Positions 7,664 through 13,293 of a DNA stretch of 13,293 nt are shown piece by piece (position 1 is the first letter of the stretch; every line of letters starts with the position of its first letter). The translations under genes were made by a program, and so were the position numbers. The notes below the pieces were generated by a model. The model searched no databases. It worked only from the letters and a program-made list of their open reading frames with translations, and was not told the DNA's origin. The DNA is taken from positions 1 through 13,293 of the forward strand of contig JAISDF010000244.1 in the NCBI GenBank assembly GCA_031265025.1. Direction: 5' to 3'. The stretch comes from Spirochaetaceae bacterium. GTDB lineage: Bacteria > Spirochaetota > Spirochaetia > Treponematales > Breznakiellaceae.

Positions 7664-8608
7664 TCACAAATGCCGTTCCAGCCAGGCGGCAAGATTGGCC
7701 CTTACTTCTTCGCTGTTTGTTTCGTTAAGGGGCTCATGCCTGGCGTCAGGATACAGTACATATTCAAGATCGCTTATACCGTGTTTTTTATACGCCTCGA
7801 CCAGGGCCGTGGGGCTTACCCCCATATCGCCCACAGGGTCCGCCGAGCCGCAGAAAATATACACGGGCAGCTTTCCGGGAATACCCGCCAAAGCCTCATC
7901 CCGGTGAATTTCACCGAGGCCGCCGAGCATGTCCCGGTAAAAACCAACGCTGCACAGCTTACCGCAGAGGGGATCGGCGGCATAGGCGTCCACAACCTTC
8001 TCGTCCCGGGACAGCCAGTCAAAGGGGGTCCTGTTGGGTCTGAAAGGCCGGTTAAAAGCGCCGTCAACCAGGGACCGGGCCAGTTTCGACCGCCGCCTGC
8101 TTCCGCCTGACAGGGCGATAAGGCCCAGCGCCAAAGCGCCCAGCGCGGGCCTGAGACCGCCGGGCCCCCTGGTTCCCGAAAGCGCGCAGCCTGAAAGCCT
8201 CGCGCCCCTGCGTTCAATATAAGCCTGGGATATAAAGGAACCCCAGGAATGTCCCAGCAAAAAGACGGGCTTATCCCCGTGAAGGGCCCCTATCTCGTCA
8301 AAAACGCGGTCCACATCGGATACTACCCTGAAAAACCCGCCCCGGTCGGCGCAGTGGCCGAGGAGCCCTCCCTTGGAAGGGCTGTTGACCGAGGTATCGG
8401 CGGTCCTGCCGTGGCCCCGCTGATCGGCGGCCCAGACCTCAATGCCCCTTTCGCAGAGCGCGGCGGCCAGGGCCTCATAGCGCAGGGAATGTTCGGCCAT
8501 GCCATGGACAAGTTGTAAAATTGCCCGGGGTGTTTCCTGGGGCATCCATCGCCGGACAAACAGATCCGCCCCATCATCCTGAATCACCCTGAGTGTTGTC
8601 GCTTCCAT
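7664..8608 (-). CDS. Alpha/beta hydrolase, monoacylglycerol-lipase/lysophospholipase-like
   Basis: 314 residues, a complete single-domain alpha/beta hydrolase of the serine aminopeptidase S33 / Hydrolase_4 group. The oxyanion-hole region is LVHGMAEHS (33-41), with the family-typical WAADQRGHGRT (59-69). The nucleophile elbow is GHSWG with S121, the acid is D257 in CGSADPVGD, and the base is H291 in YPDARHEPLNE. This is the usual pattern of monoacylglycerol lipases and PldB-like lysophospholipases, which cleave acyl esters of glycerol lipids. The true substrate cannot be read from sequence. No signal peptide is seen, so it is probably cytosolic. A cap segment (about 145-235) lies between the nucleophile and the acid. 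The stop is 7 nt upstream of the preferred pcnB start, indicating cotranscription; a functional link with pcnB is not implied. Confidence 0.87.
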   Translation of the reverse strand: MEATTLRVIQDDGADLFVRRWMPQETPRAILQLVHGMAEHSLRYEALAAALCERGIEVWAADQRGHGRTADTSVNSPSKGGLLGHCADRGGFFRVVSDVDRVFDEIGALHGDKPVFLLGHSWGSFISQAYIERRGARLSGCALSGTRGPGGLRPALGALALGLIALSGGSRRRSKLARSLVDGAFNRPFRPNRTPFDWLSRDEKVVDAYAADPLCGKLCSVGFYRDMLGGLGEIHRDEALAGIPGKLPVYIFCGSADPVGDMGVSPTALVEAYKKHGISDLEYVLYPDARHEPLNETNSEEVRANLAAWLERHL

Positions 8609-8665
8609 GGCATTATTGTACTCCCTATACTATAATTCATTCAATAATGCTATAGTCCCCCAAGG
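8609..8665. promoter_or_regulatory. Compact divergent promoter region (hydrolase-pcnB / methyltransferase operons)
   Basis: This 57-bp AT-rich gap serves both strands. For the plus gene there is an extended -10, TG-C-TATAGT (8648-8656), ending 9 nt before ATG 8666; no -35 is convincing, and a further TATAAT sits at 8631-8636. For the minus gene, TTGAAT (complement of 8639-8644) and TACAAT (complement of 8615-8620) are 18 nt apart, with the -10 only 6 nt from the ATG. A second minus -10, TATAGT (complement of 8629-8634), would give a short leader carrying GGGAG. The two promoters overlap, so firing from one side may interfere with the other. Confidence 0.5.
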
Positions 8666-9820
8666 ATGGAAACAGGGTATAGCTTCAGCGCACGGGTCGA
8701 AAGCCTCGCGGCCGGAGGGGCCGGGGTGCTGCGCCTTGGAGGAATGGCTTTTTTTATGGATTTTTGCGCCCCCGGCGACCTGGTACAGGGCCGCGTTACC
8801 GAAACCAGGGGCAGATGGGGCCGGGCCGAGCTTGTCAAGGTTCTGGAAGCCTCGCCGCGCCGGACCGCACCGGTCTGCGCCCTGTACGGACGCTGCGGCG
8901 GCTGCGGCCTCCAGCATATCGTGTATGAGGCCCAGCTTGAGGAGAAAAAAAATATGCTCCGGGACGCGCTTTCCCGTATAGGAGGGCTTGCCTGGGCCGG
9001 GGACCTTTCCCTGGTCAGAAGCGCGCCCCTGGAATACCGTAACAGAATGAAGTTTCACGCTGTATTGAAGGGGAACGCGGCCCCTGTCCCCGGCTTCAAG
9101 GAACGCCGGAGCGGCGCTGTTGTGGCCCTTGAGGACTGCCCTGTTGCCGACAAAGGCATACGGAAGGCCCTGCGGGACAAAAGCCTTAAAGTCCCGGCAG
9201 GCAAGAAACACTTCGCCGTATATTCCCGGCGCGACGCCTTTCTTGCCGAAGGGCAGCAAAGCCGGGGCGCCGTTACCATAGCCGGAAAGCGCCTGGCCCT
9301 TGACGCGGCCTGTTTTTTCCAGGCCAACGACTGCCTCCTTGAACTTCTCATACAGGATATCCTTGAGGCTGCCGGAAAGGCCGATACAAAACTGCCCGCC
9401 GCCGATGTTTTTGCCGGTGTGGGAACCTTCGCGGCCTTTCTCGGGGATATGTTTGCCAGGGTAGACCTTGTCGAGGAAAACAAAGAAGCCCTGGCCCTGG
9501 CTTCTGAAAACGCCGGGAAAGGAGCGCGCTTCTTTCCCCTCGCGGATTACACGTGGGCTTCCCGCTGCCGGGAGCAGTACGGCTTCATGGTGCTTGACCC
9601 GCCCCGCGCCGGCCTTTCTGGGGCTCTTTCGGAATTCCTTTCGGAGCGGGGCCCTCCCCTCCTTGCCTATGTGTCCTGCAACCCCGCCACCCTGGCCAGG
9701 GACGCGAAACTGCTTGCCAAAACATACAGCCTTAGTTCCCTCAAGGCCTATGACTTCTACCCCCAGACCGCCCATATAGAATGCCTTGCCCTTTTTACCC
9801 GGAGAAAGGAAGCGCCATGA
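8666..9820 (+). CDS. Fe-S class I SAM-dependent RNA uracil-5 methyltransferase (RlmD/TrmA family)
   Basis: 384 residues. An N-terminal TRAM domain (about 7-60) precedes the iron-sulfur cysteines C71, C77, C80 (CALYGRCGGC) and C158 (ALEDCPV), spaced as in E. coli RlmD. The C-terminal Rossmann domain has the SAM motif DVFAGVGTF (247-255), DPPRAGL (311-317), the catalytic Cys C338 in YVSCNPATLARD, and the general base E372 in TAHIECLALF. This is the signature of enzymes making 5-methyluridine in 23S rRNA (RlmD, RlmC) or tRNA. The Fe-S cluster and TRAM domain favour an rRNA target, but the exact uridine cannot be read. The gene ends in an ATGA overlap with the next gene. AAGG abuts the ATG too closely to be a normal ribosome site, and a -10-like box lies 9 nt upstream, suggesting a leaderless message. 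Confidence 0.9.
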   Translation: METGYSFSARVESLAAGGAGVLRLGGMAFFMDFCAPGDLVQGRVTETRGRWGRAELVKVLEASPRRTAPVCALYGRCGGCGLQHIVYEAQLEEKKNMLRDALSRIGGLAWAGDLSLVRSAPLEYRNRMKFHAVLKGNAAPVPGFKERRSGAVVALEDCPVADKGIRKALRDKSLKVPAGKKHFAVYSRRDAFLAEGQQSRGAVTIAGKRLALDAACFFQANDCLLELLIQDILEAAGKADTKLPAADVFAGVGTFAAFLGDMFARVDLVEENKEALALASENAGKGARFFPLADYTWASRCREQYGFMVLDPPRAGLSGALSEFLSERGPPLLAYVSCNPATLARDAKLLAKTYSLSSLKAYDFYPQTAHIECLALFTRRKEAP

Positions 9821-11529
9821 AAAAACGGCGTCTGGTTTTGGTCCTGCTTGCCGCCCTGCTCCGGGACGCGGCGCTTTTCGCCCAGGAAGCCTCCATCCCG
9901 CCCCTCTGGAGGCAGGCCCTGGGCGCTTCGGTCCTGGGAAGGCCGGCGGCCCAGGCCGAGTCCGTGGTGATGGTCTGCGACGGGGGAACCCTCAAGTCCT
10001 ACAGCCGCCGGGGGACCTTCCTCTGGAGTTATGCCGCCGGGGGCCGCCTTGGTTCCCATATAAGCCGTTCAAGGGAAGGCACAAGCTATGTCTGCGGCAC
10101 CAACGGCGTCTTTGCCGCGGTAAACCGTTCGGGCCGGGAACTGTGGCGCGTCCGCCTCCCCGCGCCCCTTTCGGCGCCCGCGCTTAGCGGCTGGGACGGC
10201 CGGCTTTTTGTGCCCCTCGGAGAATCCCTGCGCTGTTATACCGCCGCCGCTTATCTTCTCTGGTCCCATGATTTTGAAAGCCCCATAAGTTTCGGCCCCC
10301 TCCCCGACAACAGGGGCGGCGTCATACTGGGCCTTGAACAACAGGACGGCGTCTTTCCGGTGTACAACATCACCCATTCAGGAGGACTTTCGGTCTATTC
10401 CCTTGATGAAAAACCAATCCGCGCCGTTCCCCTGGAACTCATCACCGGAGGGGCGAAACAATCAGGCCTCGCCTTTGTCTTTCAGAGCGGCAAGGTTGAA
10501 TGGAGGGGAAGCGGGGAAACCGTTACCCTTGCCCGCCTGCCTTCGCCGCCGCTGGACGCCGTAAGCCGGGGAACCCGCCTTGCCCTGGTCCTTGCGGACG
10601 GCAGCGTCCGTCTCCTTGACGGCGAAACAAAAAGCGAGCTGTGGACAGGCGAGAGCCATCTTGAAAGCGGAAGCGCGGAAAAAGACCTTTCCATGCTCTA
10701 TGATGAACGGGGCGTCTATGTTATTTCCCCCTCGGGCGCGTCGGGCTTTGCCGAGGACGGCAGAAGGCTCTGGCTGCTCCGTCTTAAAGGCGCTTCCTCC
10801 TGCCCGGCCTTCGGCGACGAAGGCATACTGTATTCGGGAGGCAGCGACTGGATACTCTACGCCTACCGCCTTGAGGAACGGGTGCTCAGGACGGCCCAAT
10901 CCCTGTACGGCCCAATCCCCGAGGGAAGCTACGGCCTGGGAGACCCTCCCCCATCGGGCCTCGGCGGCCCCGCGCAAGACTCAGCGCTCAGGGATTATTT
11001 TCTCGGCCAGGAAGATCTGGTCCGGGAACTCCTCACCATGATTGAAGACCATATAAGGAAAGGAGAAGTGGGCCTCAACGAGGCTGAATATACGGCCTTT
11101 CTCATGGAAATAGGGGGCAGCGCGTCCGGCGCGTCCGTACAAAGCCCGGTTCAGACAGTCTTCAGGGCCGAAGCCCTGCGCCTCCTTTCGTTTATAGGGT
11201 CCAGGGAAACCATACCCTTTCTGGTAAAAGTCTTTGTCCGGGACCGGGACACATCGGTCAAAGCCGCCGCCGCCGCGGCCATAGGCCGTATCGGCGTTGA
11301 CCCCGACGGCCTTGCCCTGTCCGCCTTTGCCAAGCTCAGCTTTCCGCCGGGACTCGCCCGGGATGACTACCTCCTCCTCTCTATGGCCGCCGCCATAGGC
11401 TCGCTCTGCCGCTTTTCCGGCCCGCCCCTCAGCGACGCCGGCATCAAACTCCTCATGAGCCTCGGCAGGGACGACATGCCCTTTGTGGTGCGGAACCGGG
11501 TCAGGGACGAAATCGCCTCCCTGAGGTGA
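9817..11529 (+). CDS. Exported PQQ-type beta-propeller protein with C-terminal HEAT repeats
   Basis: 570 residues from ATG 9817, which overlaps the preceding stop as ATGA and has AAAGGA 6 nt upstream; a longer reading from ATG 9781 would bury the signal peptide. The N-terminus (MKKRRL, hydrophobic run, cleavage near ALFA-QE) is a Sec signal peptide, placing the protein in the periplasm or envelope. Residues about 35-355 contain repeated blades of the form DGxLxxYxxxGxxLW (GGTLKSYSRRGTFLWSY, GVFAAVNRSGRELW, GSVRLLDGETKSELW, DGRRLWLLRL), as in BamB and PQQ-binding-like propellers. A Gly/Pro-rich linker (about 365-390) leads to an alpha-helical part (about 395-570) with HEAT-like units (TIPFLVKVFVRDRDTSVKAAAAAAIGRIG). 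No catalytic quinone-dehydrogenase residues are seen, so a scaffolding role is more likely. The exact function is unknown; the link to the methyltransferase is probably only transcriptional. Confidence 0.8.
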   Translation: MKKRRLVLVLLAALLRDAALFAQEASIPPLWRQALGASVLGRPAAQAESVVMVCDGGTLKSYSRRGTFLWSYAAGGRLGSHISRSREGTSYVCGTNGVFAAVNRSGRELWRVRLPAPLSAPALSGWDGRLFVPLGESLRCYTAAAYLLWSHDFESPISFGPLPDNRGGVILGLEQQDGVFPVYNITHSGGLSVYSLDEKPIRAVPLELITGGAKQSGLAFVFQSGKVEWRGSGETVTLARLPSPPLDAVSRGTRLALVLADGSVRLLDGETKSELWTGESHLESGSAEKDLSMLYDERGVYVISPSGASGFAEDGRRLWLLRLKGASSCPAFGDEGILYSGGSDWILYAYRLEERVLRTAQSLYGPIPEGSYGLGDPPPSGLGGPAQDSALRDYFLGQEDLVRELLTMIEDHIRKGEVGLNEAEYTAFLMEIGGSASGASVQSPVQTVFRAEALRLLSFIGSRETIPFLVKVFVRDRDTSVKAAAAAAIGRIGVDPDGLALSAFAKLSFPPGLARDDYLLLSMAAAIGSLCRFSGPPLSDAGIKLLMSLGRDDMPFVVRNRVRDEIASLR

Positions 11530-11707
11530 AGGCCCCTACGCGGAAATAGAGAGTGGACCGGATAAGAATTCAGTATACATTTATTATGTAACCGCCCGCC
11601 GCAACGGTGTTTTTGTATACCTGTTTACTTTGGGGCACAACGTAAAAAAGGAGCTTCTTGAAAATGCTGATGTGGTTCAAGAAGTTCCAATAAATCAGTT
11701 AATTTAG
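11525..11707 (+). pseudogene. Possible decayed gene remnant in AT-rich gap
   Basis: Between the two plus-strand genes an open frame of about 60 codons ends at TAG 11705-11707 and has no ATG. It reads through NSVYIYYVTARRNG, VFVYLFTLGHNVKKE and NADVVQEVPINQLI, which looks protein-like but matches no family I recognise. The 11555-11720 stretch is clearly more AT-rich than its neighbours. It may be the tail of a lost or transferred gene, or chance. The rest of the 217-bp gap holds the hairpin at 11650-11688 and the promoter of the next gene. Confidence 0.25.
11644..11688 (-). terminator. Rho-independent terminator facing left
   Basis: Arms 11650-11662 and 11676-11688 pair over 13 positions (one G-T wobble) around a 13-nt loop. 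On the minus strand the stem is followed at once by TTTTTT (complement of 11644-11649), the classic intrinsic terminator. On the plus strand no T run follows. There is no credible minus-strand gene to its right in this window, so it would stop leftward antisense transcription out of the LRR gene. Confidence 0.6.
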
Positions 11708-11728
11708 TGGAGTAAGAACAGCCCCTTG

Positions 11729-11737
11729 TGGTATACT
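11729..11737 (+). promoter_or_regulatory. Extended -10 promoter of the LRR gene
   Basis: TG-G-TATACT matches the extended -10 consensus TGnTATAAT at eight of nine specified or free positions. No good -35 lies 16-18 nt upstream, as is common for extended -10 promoters. The box ends 9 nt before ATG 11747, so transcription would start within a few bases of the start codon. Confidence 0.5.
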
Positions 11738-11746
11738 GTCAGCGGC

Positions 11747-13293
11747 ATGAAGAAAAGTACGTATCGCGTTCTTGGCATTATCTTTTTCGCCCTTGTTTTC
11801 GCGGCCTATGCCAGCCCCGCTGAGGACCGGACGCCCCCGCACGGCCCCGGCAGCGTTGAAAACCCCGTTCCCATAAAGATCAGCGGTGAGCTCACAGAGG
11901 TTTCACAGCTCCTCTCCTGGATACAGGCCGAGGGCAGATACGTAGCCCTTGACCTCTCCGACTGCGTCATGAACGGTACGGAGTTTGATCCTGGCAGGAC
12001 CAGCATCGGCAAACGGTACATCGTGTCCCTCATCCTGCCCGACGCGGCAAAAAGCATCAAGGCGAGCACCGGTTACTATAACTCAGCGTTCCGGTACTTT
12101 ACCAGTCTCAAAAGCGTTACCGGCGCAAACGTGGAAAGCGCCGGCGCGTATGCCTTCGCCTACTGTACCGCCCTTGAAACGCTGAGCTTCCCAGTGATGG
12201 AAAGCATCGGCGATCATGCCTTCACCGACTGTACCGCCCTGGAAATACTGAGTCTCCCCAAAGCGGCAAGTGTCGGCGAGTACGCCTTCTGGGGCTGTAC
12301 CTCCCTGGTAACGCTGAGCCTTCCCTCGGCAGCAAGCATCGAGGCCTCCGCCTTCATGAGTTGTACCGCCCTGGAAATACTGAGTCTCCCCAGTGTGGAA
12401 AACGTCGGCGCCTCCGCCTTCTCCGGCTGTACCGCCCTGACTACGGTGAGCCTCCCGGCGGCGGAAAACATCGGTACGATAGCCTTCAGAAACTGTACCG
12501 CCCTTGAAACGCTGAGCTTCCCCATGGCAACAAACATCCGCAATGGCGCTTTCTGGAACTGTACCGCCCTGACTACGGTGAATCTCACCTCGGCGGTAAA
12601 CATCGGCGTGATAGCCTTCGAGAACTGTACCGCTCTGACCACACTGAGCCTCCCGGTGGCGGAAAACATTCTCGGCTCCGCCTTCACCGGCTGTACCGCC
12701 CTTGAAACGGTGAACTTCCCCGAAGCAATAACTATCGGCAATCAGGCCTTTGAAGGCTGTACCTCTCTGGCAACAGTGAGCCTCCCCAAGGTTGAAAGCG
12801 TCGGCGCGATAAGCTTCGGAAACTGTACCGCCCTTGAAACACTGAGCCTCCCGGCGGCAGTAAGCATCGGAAATGGCGCCTTCTCCGGCTGTACCGCCCT
12901 GACTACGGTGAGCCTCCCGGCGGCGATAAGTGTCGGCGATGCCGCCTTCTCCTACTGTACCGCCCTGGAAACACTGAGCCTCCCCAAGGTTGAAAGCGTC
13001 GGCACGATAGCCTTTGGCTTTACCGGAGACCAAACTCTCACCGTCATCCTGGGCGATACGGTTCCCGTTATGGGAATGAATATATTCTACATTGTTAAAG
13101 GCAAAACCGTTATTGTCAGGGTTCCTTCCGGTGCAGGCGCGTGGAACGGCAAGACCGGCGTCTTCACCGGCAGCGACGACGACGATACCTGGGGCAACGG
13201 TTTCCGGAGCGGCGGCTGGGACGGCAGCGCCATAAGGGACAGCAACACGGTCAACAGCTATATCACGCTGACGGTTGAGGAGGCCAGGGAAGA
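11747..13293 (+). CDS. BspA-like leucine-rich repeat surface protein (partial, C-terminus beyond right edge)
   Basis: The plus frame from ATG 11747 stays open for 515 codons to the window end. It starts with a Sec signal peptide (MKKSTYRVLGIIFFALVFAA, cleavage near YAS), then a roughly 85-residue N-terminal domain (SWIQAEGRYVALDLSDC) and a BspA/LRR_5 array at about residues 129-426. The repeats have consensus SIG..AF..CTALETLSLP, exactly 22 residues each. Cys-Thr occurs at 140, 162, 184 and every 22 residues to 404, thirteen times without an indel. After the array comes a beta-rich region (VILGDTVPVMGMN) and an Asp/Gly-rich stretch (TGSDDDDTWGNG), then TLTVEEARE at the edge. BspA-type proteins bind host matrix or other bacteria in oral and gut species, so a surface adhesin role is inferred. 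Long minus-strand frames over this array are shadows of the repeat. No ribosome site precedes the ATG. Confidence 0.88.
   Translation, partial: MKKSTYRVLGIIFFALVFAAYASPAEDRTPPHGPGSVENPVPIKISGELTEVSQLLSWIQAEGRYVALDLSDCVMNGTEFDPGRTSIGKRYIVSLILPDAAKSIKASTGYYNSAFRYFTSLKSVTGANVESAGAYAFAYCTALETLSFPVMESIGDHAFTDCTALEILSLPKAASVGEYAFWGCTSLVTLSLPSAASIEASAFMSCTALEILSLPSVENVGASAFSGCTALTTVSLPAAENIGTIAFRNCTALETLSFPMATNIRNGAFWNCTALTTVNLTSAVNIGVIAFENCTALTTLSLPVAENILGSAFTGCTALETVNFPEAITIGNQAFEGCTSLATVSLPKVESVGAISFGNCTALETLSLPAAVSIGNGAFSGCTALTTVSLPAAISVGDAAFSYCTALETLSLPKVESVGTIAFGFTGDQTLTVILGDTVPVMGMNIFYIVKGKTVIVRVPSGAGAWNGKTGVFTGSDDDDTWGNGFRSGGWDGSAIRDSNTVNSYITLTVEEARE
12131..13024 (+). repeat. 66-bp tandem repeat array encoding LRRs
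   Basis: The codon TGT followed by AC recurs at 12164, 12230, 12296 and every 66 bp to 12956, giving about 13.5 units with no length change. Units differ by scattered substitutions, mostly conservative in the encoded repeat. Two segments 198 bp (three units) apart, at 12777 and 12975, share 29 identical bases, a sign of recent multi-unit duplication or conversion. Confidence 0.9.

Noticed and set aside
6553..7692. CCA-adding tRNA nucleotidyltransferase as the identity of this gene, with start at 7692
   Set aside because: The GRRFRLVHVYFG stretch and the basic tail fit poly(A) polymerase better. The longer start overlaps the hydrolase by 29 nt, while GTG 7656 has a good ribosome site.
8630..9775. 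Minus-strand open frame of 381 codons opposite the RNA methyltransferase
   Set aside because: It has no recognisable motifs and lies antisense to a gene with all its Fe-S, SAM and catalytic residues. It is a shadow of GC-rich coding DNA.
12083..13033. Minus-strand open frame of 316 codons (and another at 12214-12741)
   Set aside because: Its product is a 22-residue tandem repeat rich in Gly, Arg and His that simply mirrors the plus-strand LRR array. A 66-bp period keeps every frame free of stops once one unit is. The plus frame has a signal peptide and a known repeat family.

Overview
The window looks like chromosomal DNA from a treponeme-like spirochaete, possibly one of the gut-associated lineages. 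The evidence is gene content: membrane-bound class III cyclases next to a FecR-domain gene, a PcnB-type nucleotidyltransferase, and two repeat-built surface proteins (a right-handed beta-helix lipoprotein and a BspA-like leucine-rich repeat protein). Base composition is fairly GC-rich. There are no RNA genes, insertion sequences or CRISPR arrays that I can see. The genus is an inference from gene families only.

Layout. Positions 1-4307 (minus strand) are one tightly packed operon, read right to left: a sensor-type cyclase (2466-4307), a second paralogous cyclase (439-2478, 13-nt overlap), and a FecR-domain membrane protein (1-442, cut by the window edge, joined by an ATGA overlap). Positions 4450-6543 (plus) encode a probable lipoprotein with a duplicated beta-helix. 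It converges on a minus-strand pair: an alpha/beta hydrolase (7664-8608) followed by poly(A) polymerase PcnB (6553-7656). Divergent from that pair is a plus-strand pair: an Fe-S 23S-rRNA/tRNA uracil-5 methyltransferase (8666-9820) coupled by ATGA to an exported beta-propeller/HEAT protein (9817-11529). An AT-rich 217-bp gap follows, with a decayed reading frame and a minus-facing terminator hairpin. The last gene, a BspA-like LRR protein, starts at 11747 and runs off the right edge.

The most interesting signal is the cyclase pair. The downstream cyclase keeps both metal-binding aspartates but has Ser in place of the transition-state Asn. The upstream cyclase has lost both aspartates but keeps Lys, Thr, Asn and Arg. 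This is the division of labour of the C1 and C2 halves of animal adenylyl cyclases, so the two proteins may form one heterodimeric enzyme with two different periplasmic sensor domains. Other points: two plus-strand genes have TGnTATAnT boxes exactly 9 nt before ATG, suggesting leaderless transcripts, and the LRR array is in perfect 66-bp register with evidence of recent 3-unit duplication.
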